The position numbers and the translations under genes were made by a program. A stretch of 8,764 bases of DNA from Candidatus Cloacimonadota bacterium (GTDB lineage Bacteria > Cloacimonadota > Cloacimonadia > Cloacimonadales > JAIOQZ01), in the NCBI GenBank assembly GCA_021106755.1, contig JAIOTM010000165.1, positions 1 to 8,764 on the forward strand, given 5' to 3'. Below the pieces are notes generated by a model. The model searched no databases, had not been told where the DNA came from, and saw nothing but the letters and a program-made list of their open reading frames with translations. Positions within the stretch are counted from its first letter, which is position 1, and every line of letters starts with the position of its first letter. Below, one piece after another: positions 1-7,240 of the stretch.

Positions 1-1028
1 AAATCATCAATAGTATCAGTTTTATTGTGAAGTGTGTCTATCATTCCAATACTGACTGTAACATTTATTTTATGCTGACGCCATGGTGTTGAAGTGTCGC
101 TGATTGTTTTTCTGATACGTTCCGTCACCACATTCGCGCTGTTAATGGTTACATTGGGCAGAATAACAAGAAATTCTTCACCGCCGTATCTTCCGTAAAT
201 ATCTATGTTGCGCAGACTCTTCCCGATTAATGCCGCAATATTAATAAGCACTTCATCACCAGCAAGATGCCCGTAATTATCATTCACCAGCTTAAAATCA
301 TCTATATCAAGAATGATGCAGGTAAGGTTGATACCATAACGTTGATGCCGTTCTAACTCTTTCCCAAACATCTCAATAATAAATCGTCGATTGTATATGC
401 TTGTCAACTGGTCGTGTATTGCCATTTGATAGAGCAAATCATTTTTACTCTGCAACTCATGATTGGTCCGCCGTAACTGAGTATTGAGCATCTCAAGGTC
501 TTCTTTTTGTTCGCGAAGCTCGCTGTATAACCGGGAAAACACATCTCCGCGTACATCATCAATATCCTTGTTATCTTCCCGACCAAAAAAGGCACCGGTA
601 AAATCATCAAGGATTCTTTCTTTGAGTCTGGGAAAATTTACCAGCATGAATCGGAATCCGGCTTCGCTGATTCGCAGAGCTTTTACTTTGGTCAGAGTTC
701 TTACTTCAGCCGTGCGTTTTTCCCCGGCTACAAGAGCGTATTCTCCAACAAGGTGTCCACTCACACGGGTTCCGTAGTCAGCAGTTTGATTATTATCTAA
801 ACAACGAAAAACCTGCACGGTTCCCTGAATGATTAGATAAATATCAAATTCCGTGTCAGCTTTCGAAATCATATTGGCATTAGGTGGAAAAGTCACATGA
901 GTTACATACTGCTCAATAAATTCATGAGTAATCTGTTTGGAATATTCGGCAAAAACACTTACTCCCGCAAGCATTAACTTCTTCTCGTTATTACTCATCG
1001 ACTCACTTAAAAGCAGAGTGTCTGACAT
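1..1028 (-). CDS. Cyclic-nucleotide-binding domain / GGDEF diguanylate cyclase (3' end outside window)
   Basis: Predicted cytoplasmic enzyme making c-di-GMP from two GTP, with an N-terminal cNMP-type sensor. I translated the minus strand from the ATG at 1028; 342 residues are visible and the last part of the GGDEF domain lies beyond base 1. The start is supported by AAGGAG at 1035-1040, six bases upstream. Residues about 35-130 look like a cNMP-binding beta-roll, with G95-E96 and R105-T106-A107 matching the GE...RTA phosphate-binding cassette. Residues about 165-200 are a charged, coiled-coil-like linker. The cyclase begins at HDQLT (205-209) and has DIDDFK (241-246), NDNYGH, and an intact active site GGEEF (282-286). 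R273-N-I-D276, five residues before GGEEF, fits the inhibitory I-site RxxD. No transmembrane segment or receiver domain is seen. Family logic suggests that cAMP, cGMP or a similar ligand tunes c-di-GMP output with product feedback. The ligand is unknown. The gene is divergent from the TPR pair. Confidence 0.9.
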   Translation of the reverse strand, partial: MSDTLLLSESMSNNEKKLMLAGVSVFAEYSKQITHEFIEQYVTHVTFPPNANMISKADTEFDIYLIIQGTVQVFRCLDNNQTADYGTRVSGHLVGEYALVAGEKRTAEVRTLTKVKALRISEAGFRFMLVNFPRLKERILDDFTGAFFGREDNKDIDDVRGDVFSRLYSELREQKEDLEMLNTQLRRTNHELQSKNDLLYQMAIHDQLTSIYNRRFIIEMFGKELERHQRYGINLTCIILDIDDFKLVNDNYGHLAGDEVLINIAALIGKSLRNIDIYGRYGGEEFLVILPNVTINSANVVTERIRKTISDTSTPWRQHKINVTVSIGMIDTLHNKTDTIDD

Positions 1029-1097
1029 ATAAGTCTCCTTTATACACAGCATCTCCTACTCTCTGCTTTTGTAAAGAAATTTATTGTGTCTGCTTTT
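1009..1097. repeat. Three copies of a 9-nt word TCTGCTTTT/AAAAGCAGA at the divergent promoter
   Basis: The word TCTGCTTTT occurs at 1062-1070 and 1089-1097 as direct repeats 27 bp apart. Its reverse complement AAAAGCAGA sits at 1009-1017, inside the first codons of the cyclase gene. The pair 1009-1018 and 1061-1070 is complementary over 10 bp. In the cyclase mRNA these arms would enclose the Shine-Dalgarno (1035-1040) and the ATG (1026-1028). They could be protein-binding half-sites or a leader structure. Function is not shown. Confidence 0.4.
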
Positions 1098-1100
1098 CTG

Positions 1101-1148
1101 GGAAAAAAAATAAAAAAAGCTTGTCATTATTATTACGGTTAAGATAAT
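1101..1148 (+). promoter_or_regulatory. Candidate sigma70-like promoter for the TPR gene pair
   Basis: TTGTCA at 1121-1126 is followed after 16 bases by GATAAT at 1143-1148, a good match to -35/-10 boxes. An A-rich tract at about 1103-1118, just upstream, resembles an UP element. Transcription would start near 1155, giving a leader of about 26 bases before the ATG at 1181. If the host uses a Bacteroidota-type primary sigma factor, this match may be fortuitous. Confidence 0.4.
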
Positions 1149-1180
1149 TTTGCCATCTTGATTTTGCAAGTGAGATACGC

Positions 1181-2512
1181 ATGACAGAACAAGACAAAGA
1201 AAAAAAAGACATTTCGAAAAATCTGGAGCAAAAACCTGATTCTGACGCTTTCCAATCTCATATTGAGAAAATGGAAGCAAACTGGAAACTCAGGAAAATC
1301 GATGAGTTGGAGATTGCAATTACGGAATTGGAATCCTTCGCGAAAGGAAATCCGTTCTACATTGGCAAAGTCCTGCTCTATCGGGCAAATATAGAGCTTC
1401 ACCTTGGAAATTACAGTGAAGCTCTGGAACTCTATTTCGAAGCTATCTCAAACTTCGAGAAGAAAAACGCCAGTCTGGAGATTGCTCTGCTCTATAATAA
1501 TATTGGCAATGTTTACTTCAATTTGAAAAAGTATAAAAACGCTCTGGAATTCTACGGACAGTCCGTAGTCATCAACAAAGAGAAGAAAGAGCGTAAGCGT
1601 TATGCCTACAATCTCATCAATATGGGAAACACTTATTGTTCACTACATCAATACAATGAAGCTCGCAAACCATTTGAAGAAGCCGTTAATGTGCTGGAAA
1701 AACTGAACGACAAATTCGGTCTGGCAGCGGTTAAAATTAATATGAGCGATCTCTATGAAGCTGAAAATGATATAAATAAAGCTATAGAACTTGCTCAGGA
1801 AGCAACGGAATTGTTTCTCAGTATCAATAACAAATTCGGGATTAGTCACTGTAATCTTTCCTTAGGTAAGCTATACTACCGGATGCAGAAATTCGACACC
1901 GCGAAAAATTATATAGGGAAAAGTCTGATAATCTCCAGAAAAAGCAACGATATTGAAGTACAGCGGGATTGTCACAAGTCACTTGCCAATATCTACAGAG
2001 CTACCAATAAATTCAGAAAAGCTTACATGCACTATGGAGCCTATTTCTATTTGAAAACACAGACATTCAATAAAGAGGCAGATAAAAATATTGAGAGAAT
2101 TAATGCCACATACAAATCCAAAATTCAGGCAGAAGAACAGCGATTACTGATAAAAAAGAAAGATATACAACAGAATACTCTTAACAAACTTCTCCAGACA
2201 AAGAACAAATTAGAGGAAAAACAGGCAGAAAAAATCAAGCTTCAACGAAAAAACGCTGTACTCGCTCTCGTAATGAGAGCCAACGAGGACCTTGCTCAAC
2301 CGCTATCAAATATGCGGGATGATTTCAAATTACTCAAACGTTCGCTGAAGAATCCGGAAAATGTACAGAAACATCTTGATAAAATAGACCACTCCATTAA
2401 TCGGGTTAATATCATACTTGAACAGATTAAAGCAATTAATATTGATTCAGTAGATCAATACACGGAGCATACGACTATGTATTCTATGCCAGAAAATGAG
2501 GATAATCAATGA
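1181..2512 (+). CDS. TPR protein with degenerate histidine-kinase DHp domain (phospho-acceptor His replaced by Glu), no ATPase domain
   Basis: A 443-residue soluble protein with no signal peptide or membrane segment. After a charged N-terminus, six TPR-like helical pairs run at about 62-95, 102-135, 142-175, 182-215, 222-255 and 262-295, with typical LYNNIGNVYFNLKKYKNALE-style repeats. A Lys/Glu/Gln-rich coiled coil covers about 296-358. Residues about 358-421 resemble a kinase dimerisation domain: the H-box-like ANEDLAQPL (367-375), then a second helix around 391-420. Aligned with the next gene (ANHEINQPL), the acceptor His is E369 and its neighbouring Glu is D370. The protein ends where HATPase_c would start. 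It is probably a protein-interaction partner or pseudo-kinase scaffold rather than a kinase. The Shine-Dalgarno is weak (GTGAG at 1170-1174). It shares ATGA with the downstream paralogue, indicating translational coupling. TPR and coiled-coil calls are firm; the DHp call rests on alignment to its neighbour. Confidence 0.87.
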   Translation: MTEQDKEKKDISKNLEQKPDSDAFQSHIEKMEANWKLRKIDELEIAITELESFAKGNPFYIGKVLLYRANIELHLGNYSEALELYFEAISNFEKKNASLEIALLYNNIGNVYFNLKKYKNALEFYGQSVVINKEKKERKRYAYNLINMGNTYCSLHQYNEARKPFEEAVNVLEKLNDKFGLAAVKINMSDLYEAENDINKAIELAQEATELFLSINNKFGISHCNLSLGKLYYRMQKFDTAKNYIGKSLIISRKSNDIEVQRDCHKSLANIYRATNKFRKAYMHYGAYFYLKTQTFNKEADKNIERINATYKSKIQAEEQRLLIKKKDIQQNTLNKLLQTKNKLEEKQAEKIKLQRKNAVLALVMRANEDLAQPLSNMRDDFKLLKRSLKNPENVQKHLDKIDHSINRVNIILEQIKAINIDSVDQYTEHTTMYSMPENEDNQ

Positions 2513-3795
2513 ATCAATTGCGGGAATTTGAACAAAAACTCGAAGAAAGTGAATCGGAGCAAGACCGCCTGACCGCTCTGATTAAAATAGGTCAACACAT
2601 CACAGAAAACCTCCGTAGTAAGGTGAGTCAGCCATATTTAGAAGAAGCCATTAAGCTGGCATTGAAATTGGATAATCAATCGTTGTATCTGAAAGCTCAA
2701 TGCTTACTGTCTAAAACACTCTACTTCATTGAGAACTACGACGACGCTATTAATATTTGCTGGAAAGCTGTGGAAACTGCCCGGATTCTGAAGGACAAAC
2801 GTTCGGAATTCGATTTGCTGACTCGGCTTGGTGCGATTTATGGTCTCTTGGGAGATCACACCCGATCCAGTGAACATTTCACTAACGCACTACATCTCTC
2901 ACGGAGAATTAACAATCCGAAGTTAATAGCTCAGGGGTTAGTAAACAAAGGTAATATCCTTGTACTTCAATCTAAACTGGAAAAAGCACGAGAAATATTC
3001 GAAAAAGCCGAACATTATTTTAATGAAAGTGGAAATGAACTGAGCAATGGCTTTCTCAATTTGAATCTCGGAGAAGTACTCCGGCGTCAGGGACATTATC
3101 ATGATGCACTGAACCGCTTTGAGAAAGCACTAAAAGTTAGTAAAAAATTAAATCATATTTCAATGATGATTACATGTCATCGAAATACAGGACATACTTA
3201 TCGAACTTTGCGGGAGTTCGACAAAGCAGAGAAACACTTCCTTAAGGGACTACATCTCGCGGAAAAAGATTCTTTGAAATATTCAATTCGGGATATGCTT
3301 GGTAGCCTGAAAAGATTATATACTGAAATAGGAAACTATGAGCGTGCGTTTGAAATGCTGGACCGTTTAACCACTATCAGCGATGTTATCTACGAAGATA
3401 ACACTAAGATGCGGATTGCCGAGTCTGAACAAGAATTTAACCTGAAAATGCGGTGCAAAGAAGCGGAAATACTGAAGCAGCAAACAAAAGAATTGGCAAC
3501 TGCCAAAGCTGAGACAGAAACAGCATTAAACCTGCTGAGAAGCACAGAAGAACAGATACTGGAGATTGAGCACATTCACTCCTCGCTGAACATTGCGGTA
3601 ACTGCAAACCATGAGATAAATCAGCCACTGATGATTCTCGTGGGTAATCTCAATTTGATTGAAATTCTTTGTAAAGACTCGCTTACCAGTCAACAAAGTG
3701 GTTATATTAAAAAGATAGAGAGTTCTGTCGAAGATATTTCCACGATTCTGAGAAAATACCGCAACCTGACCCCGGAAGCCAGTTCAATTCGATGA
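2509..3795 (+). CDS. TPR protein with His-containing DHp domain, lacking the kinase ATPase domain
   Basis: A 428-residue cytoplasmic protein and paralogue of the preceding gene. Six TPR-like units lie at about 61-94, 101-134, 141-174, 181-214, 221-254 and 261-294. A Glu/Lys/Ala-rich coiled coil covers about 296-355. A DHp-like helical hairpin at about 357-420 contains the canonical H-box HEINQPL with H368 as putative phospho-acceptor and E369 as the neighbouring acid, followed by a second helix around 396-419. The protein ends eight residues later, with no N, G1 or G2 box. Only 94 bp separate it from the next gene, so no ATPase remnant is present. By analogy with DHp-only phosphotransferases such as Spo0B, ChpT and Hpt proteins, it may receive phosphate from another kinase or partner with it; this is inference. 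The start overlaps the upstream stop (ATGA) and has TGAGGA at 2497-2502, six bases before the ATG. No receiver-domain partner is in the window. Confidence 0.88.
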   Translation: MNQLREFEQKLEESESEQDRLTALIKIGQHITENLRSKVSQPYLEEAIKLALKLDNQSLYLKAQCLLSKTLYFIENYDDAINICWKAVETARILKDKRSEFDLLTRLGAIYGLLGDHTRSSEHFTNALHLSRRINNPKLIAQGLVNKGNILVLQSKLEKAREIFEKAEHYFNESGNELSNGFLNLNLGEVLRRQGHYHDALNRFEKALKVSKKLNHISMMITCHRNTGHTYRTLREFDKAEKHFLKGLHLAEKDSLKYSIRDMLGSLKRLYTEIGNYERAFEMLDRLTTISDVIYEDNTKMRIAESEQEFNLKMRCKEAEILKQQTKELATAKAETETALNLLRSTEEQILEIEHIHSSLNIAVTANHEINQPLMILVGNLNLIEILCKDSLTSQQSGYIKKIESSVEDISTILRKYRNLTPEASSIR

Positions 3796-3818
3796 ATCCT
3801 TGAATATTACTCATTCAC

Positions 3819-3847
3819 TTGACAACTAAAAACGTCATTCATTTTTG
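3819..3847 (+). promoter_or_regulatory. Possible promoter for the pyrophosphatase gene (weak)
   Basis: TTGACA at 3819-3824 is a perfect -35 word in the 94-bp gap before the pyrophosphatase, but no convincing TATAAT lies at the right distance. CATTTTTG at 3840-3847 differs by one base from the Bacteroidota -7 motif TAnnTTTG and sits 18 bases after the TTG. No convincing terminator separates this gap from the TPR genes, so read-through is also possible. Confidence 0.25.
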
Positions 3848-3889
3848 GCACTTGGAAAAATATAGAAAACTACCACTGGAGGTGGAATT

Positions 3890-6373
3890 GTGACGAACAT
3901 TCCAGCAATTTGGTATATTGCACCGGCTGGAGCCATTACGGCTCTTATTTTTGCTGTAATTTTATTTTACGACGTTAAAAAGAAGGATCCGGGAAATACC
4001 CGGATGCAGGAAATAGCAAAATATGTCCGCGATGGCTCTTTTGCTTATCTTGCACAACAATACAAAGGAGTAGGTATATTCTTTGTTATTGCTTTTGTTG
4101 TATTTAACATTATGGCTTGGGGACTTAAAGTACTTCATCCGTTGGTCCCTTGGGCGTTTATTACTGGCGGTTTCTTTAGCGGATTAGCAGGATTCATCGG
4201 CATGAACACAGCAACTCTGGCATCCAACAGAACAGCTCAAGCTGCTTCAAAGAGCCTTAATCAGGGACTGCAAGTAGCTTTTCGCGCTGGTGGTGTAATG
4301 GGACTGGTAGTTGTTGGGTTGGCTTTGATAGATATTACAATCTGGTTCTGGGTTCTCAACGCTGTTAAAGTTGATTTACACCAGATTACCGTGATTATGC
4401 TCAGTTTTGGTATGGGTGCTTCCACTCAGGCATTATTTGCCAGACTCGGCGGAGGTATTTATACAAAAGCCGCCGATGTTGGTGCAGACCTTGTTGGTAA
4501 AGTCGAAGCCGGAATCCCGGAAGACGATCCACGCAACCCCGCAACTATCGCCGATAACGTTGGAGACAATGTTGGAGATGTCGCTGGTATGGGGGCAGAC
4601 CTCTATGAATCTTACGCAGGTTCGATTCTGGCTACTGCCGCACTTGGAATGGCTGCTTTCACTCAGCTTAAACTACATCAAGGATTGGCAGAGAGCTGGA
4701 GTATCAAGTTTGTCTCCGCACCAATGGTGTTGGCAGGGGTAGGTGCTTTTCTTTCGATTATCGGTATTTACATGGCTTCCACTAAAGAATCTGCTGACAC
4801 TAAAGGGCTTATGTTTGCTTTAAACAAAGGTGTTTACGGCAGTTCTTTTCTCATTGCCATTGCCGCATATTTTGTTGCTAAGTTAATGTTACCTCCCGAA
4901 TATTATTTCGGTGTGTTTTTATCGAGTGTAATTGGACTCATTGCTGGTATTCTCATTGGTGTTTTTACCGAACGTGCGACCTCACATTCTTATAAAGATA
5001 CTCAAGGGATTGCCAAACAGGCAGAATACGGTCCTGCCACGGTAATCATTGATGGCCTGGCGGTTGGCATGAAATCAACAGCAGCTCCGGTACTTATTAT
5101 TGGTACGGCAATTCTTTCGGCATTCAGCTTGAGTCATGGTTTCGAGATGCCTGAGATGGGCTTGTATGGAATAGGATTCGGTGCTGTAGGAATGCTGGCA
5201 ACTCTCGGTGTAACCTTGGCAATGGATGCTTTCGGACCTATCGCCGATAATGCTGGTGGTAATGCCGAGATGTCGAAATTACCCAAAGAGGTTCGCGAAC
5301 GTACCGACGCGCTTGATTCGGTTGGTAATACAACAGCCGCGACTGGTAAAGGATTTGCCATTGGTTCTGCCGCGCTTACCGCAATGGCTCTTCTCGTAGC
5401 CTACTTAGAAGAAATACGTACAGGTATTCACTTCATGGCAAACAAAGTAAACGACACACTTTATGATACTCACCAGATTTATATAGAAGTCGCGGATAAA
5501 TGGATTCTGACGAAAACCGCGACGGATACTGATTTAATGCACTACTACGACATCTCGCTGATGAATCCCCGCTTCCTTATCGGGATTTTTATTGGTAGCA
5601 TGGTAACCTTCGTGTTCGCGGCTATGACAATGAAAGCTGTTGGACGCGCTGCTGGCGATATGGTCGCGGAAGTCCGCCGTCAATTCAAGGAAATCCCAGG
5701 AATTCTGGACGGTACAGCCATTCCCGAATATGCACGGTGCGTAAGAATTTCCACTATTGGAGCACAGAAAGAGATGATTGCTCCGGCACTACTTGGACTA
5801 CTTACCCCAATCGCTGTAGGATTAATTCTCGGTGTTGCTGGTGTACTTGGGCTTCTTACCGGAACCTTGAGTTGTGGGCTTGTTCTTGCCATTATGATGA
5901 ACAACTCCGGCGGTGCCTGGGATAACGCGAAGAAATTCGTAGAACTCGGTAGTTTCGGCGGAAAAGGCTCCAGTTTCCACAAAGCAACCGTTGTCGGTGA
6001 TACTGTCGGCGATCCATTCAAGGATACTGCCGGACCTTCAATCAATATCCTTATTAAGCTTATGAGCATGGTAAGCATTGTGTTTGCCGGACTTATAGTC
6101 GCTTATTCTCCGTATATCACTCAACTTTATACTGGTGAAAAAACTGAAGTTATCAAATCATATCTGGAGCACCGAAGCCAACTGGGAGCCAAAGCAAACG
6201 AAGCAACACTGGCACTACCAGCAGAAATCACCACGAGTAAAAAACTGACAGGTGACAAAGTCAATCCTCACACTCCGAAACTGTTTGAGAAACCAACCCA
6301 GACTAATCAATCTGCTCAAACAGCATCACCAGCCTCTGAGACAGATGAAAAGAACAAACCAGCTACAGAGTAG
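3890..6373 (+). CDS. hppA: K+-dependent membrane-bound pyrophosphatase, likely Na+- or Na+,H+-translocating
   Basis: Hydrolyses PPi in the cytoplasm and uses the energy to pump cations across the inner membrane. The GTG start is set by a strong GGAGGTGG at 3878-3885. The many hydrophobic segments fit the family's 16 helices. Catalytic signatures are intact: DVGADLVGK (196-204), EDDPRNP (211-217), DNVGDNVGD (222-230), the DAFGPIADN region (446-454), and VGDTVGDPFKDT (702-713). A483 in GNTTAATGKG marks the K+-dependent branch; K+-independent enzymes have Lys there. D237 and E240 (ADLYES) place the gate Glu as in the Thermotoga Na+ enzyme, not as in plant H+ enzymes. T92, F96, D148 and M175 appear to match the four signature residues I recall for Bacteroides Na+,H+-PPases. 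At 827 residues it is longer than the usual 670-770: the periplasmic loop after helix 11 is extended (about 506-560) and a polar tail of about 83 residues follows 745. Ion specificity is inferred. Confidence 0.96.
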   Translation: MTNIPAIWYIAPAGAITALIFAVILFYDVKKKDPGNTRMQEIAKYVRDGSFAYLAQQYKGVGIFFVIAFVVFNIMAWGLKVLHPLVPWAFITGGFFSGLAGFIGMNTATLASNRTAQAASKSLNQGLQVAFRAGGVMGLVVVGLALIDITIWFWVLNAVKVDLHQITVIMLSFGMGASTQALFARLGGGIYTKAADVGADLVGKVEAGIPEDDPRNPATIADNVGDNVGDVAGMGADLYESYAGSILATAALGMAAFTQLKLHQGLAESWSIKFVSAPMVLAGVGAFLSIIGIYMASTKESADTKGLMFALNKGVYGSSFLIAIAAYFVAKLMLPPEYYFGVFLSSVIGLIAGILIGVFTERATSHSYKDTQGIAKQAEYGPATVIIDGLAVGMKSTAAPVLIIGTAILSAFSLSHGFEMPEMGLYGIGFGAVGMLATLGVTLAMDAFGPIADNAGGNAEMSKLPKEVRERTDALDSVGNTTAATGKGFAIGSAALTAMALLVAYLEEIRTGIHFMANKVNDTLYDTHQIYIEVADKWILTKTATDTDLMHYYDISLMNPRFLIGIFIGSMVTFVFAAMTMKAVGRAAGDMVAEVRRQFKEIPGILDGTAIPEYARCVRISTIGAQKEMIAPALLGLLTPIAVGLILGVAGVLGLLTGTLSCGLVLAIMMNNSGGAWDNAKKFVELGSFGGKGSSFHKATVVGDTVGDPFKDTAGPSINILIKLMSMVSIVFAGLIVAYSPYITQLYTGEKTEVIKSYLEHRSQLGAKANEATLALPAEITTSKKLTGDKVNPHTPKLFEKPTQTNQSAQTASPASETDEKNKPATE

Positions 6374-6387
6374 CAGAAACAATATCC

Positions 6388-6410
6388 GGGCGGAGCACAA
6401 CACTCCGCCC
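6388..6410 (+). terminator. Perfect 8-bp GC-rich hairpin between hppA and the BtuF-like gene
   Basis: GGGCGGAG (6388-6395) and CTCCGCCC (6403-6410) pair perfectly around a 7-base loop CACAACA. The stem lies 14 bases after the hppA stop. It is followed by ACTTATTTAT, a weak T-rich tract that already contains the start of the next ATG (6419). It could be a leaky terminator for hppA, a 3'-end stabiliser, or a translational control element, because it fills the place where a ribosome-binding site would sit. Confidence 0.55.
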
Positions 6411-6418
6411 ACTTATTT

Positions 6419-7240
6419 ATGAAACTATTACTACCGACTCTTTTGATTTTCCTGCTTTTATCCTGCACTATGGATAACAATCAAGCAAAACACGGTGTAG
6501 TTATTACATCTCCCGAAGCGGCGGAAATGTATGTAGCTATTGCTGGTGTTAAAAACATTCTGGCAGTTACAGACGAATGCAATTTCCCTCCCGAATTGAA
6601 ACAAAAACCTTCAATTGGCAAATTTGGCACTGTTTCGTTTGAGCGGATTATCAATCTTCAGCCAGAATTGGTCATCACTACCGATTTAGAGCAGGCATCC
6701 CTGAACGAGAAGTTAAAGAAACTTGGAATATCAACCCTTGTTCTCTACCCGCAAAGAATAAGCGAAATAAGCGAAGCAATGATTACCTTGGGAAAAGAAA
6801 CAGGCTTCAATAAGCAAGCAGAACAAGTAGCAACAACATTCAAGGCAGTGTTAGATTCGTTAGAAATGGAACATCCCTACCGTCCACGGGTATATGTCGA
6901 GATTTATGGTGTTCCCCTGATGAGTGTAAGCGACAGTTCTCTCGTAGGTGATATTATCAGTTTCGCGGGGGGAGATAATATCTTTGCCTCGTTACCGCGA
7001 CCTTACAGCCGGATAAAACCGGAAGCAGTAATTGATGCTGCCCCTGATATTATTTTGATATGTTATCCGGGTCAGACAGTCGAAAACATTATAGCCCGAA
7101 AGGGTTGGGACACAATTCCCGCCTGCATAAACGGCAGAATCTATACACTCAATGATTTTGATGTTGACCTGATACTTCGGGGAGGACCAAGAGTCATCGA
7201 AGGTATCCGGCAACTGCGAAAGTTGTTCTTCCTGCAATGA
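6419..7240 (+). CDS. BtuF-like periplasmic binding lipoprotein of a cobalamin/siderophore ABC importer
   Basis: A 273-residue solute-binding protein of the BtuF/FhuD (TroA-fold, periplasmic_binding_2) type. Residues 1-15 form a lipoprotein signal ending in LLLSC, with C16 as the lipid anchor, so it is probably tethered in the envelope. The first lobe carries VTDECNFPPE (50-59), which resembles the VTDxCxYPPE motif of cobalamin-type binders, and FERIINLQPELVI (74-86). E76 aligns with the BtuF Glu that docks on the permease. The second lobe carries YVEIYGVPLM (159-168), FAGGDNIF (182-189), and E202 in PEAV as the likely second docking Glu. It ends with GWDTIPACINGRIY (229-242) and GGPR. No Shine-Dalgarno is visible: the start lies 8 bases after a hairpin, yet the signal peptide fixes this ATG. 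The stop overlaps the permease start. The substrate could be B12, another corrinoid, heme or a siderophore; B12-like is favoured by motif resemblance only. Confidence 0.88.
   Translation: MKLLLPTLLIFLLLSCTMDNNQAKHGVVITSPEAAEMYVAIAGVKNILAVTDECNFPPELKQKPSIGKFGTVSFERIINLQPELVITTDLEQASLNEKLKKLGISTLVLYPQRISEISEAMITLGKETGFNKQAEQVATTFKAVLDSLEMEHPYRPRVYVEIYGVPLMSVSDSSLVGDIISFAGGDNIFASLPRPYSRIKPEAVIDAAPDIILICYPGQTVENIIARKGWDTIPACINGRIYTLNDFDVDLILRGGPRVIEGIRQLRKLFFLQ

Noticed and set aside
484..777. Plus-strand reading frame of 97 codons
   Set aside because: It lies antisense to the well-supported GGDEF cyclase and is Ser/Arg-rich with no recognisable features: a shadow frame.
1103..1118. A-rich tract as a terminator of the cyclase or a simple repeat of interest
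   Set aside because: It has no adjoining stem and lies upstream of both divergent genes; better read as an A-rich promoter element.
3796..3889. A HATPase_c domain lost from the second TPR protein by frameshift
   Set aside because: The gap is only 94 bp and the next frame is the pyrophosphatase, so there is no room or remnant for an ATPase domain.
5680..6078. Minus-strand reading frame of 132 codons inside hppA
   Set aside because: It mirrors highly conserved pyrophosphatase codons and has Pro/Ser-rich composition typical of antisense artefacts.
6122..6373. A fused extra domain at the pyrophosphatase C-terminus
   Set aside because: The tail has low-complexity polar composition with no motif or hydrophobic core; an extension, not a recognisable domain.
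6374..6418. Cobalamin riboswitch ahead of the BtuF-like gene
   Set aside because: Only 45 bp are available, far too short, and no B12-box-like sequence is seen; the simple hairpin explains the structure.
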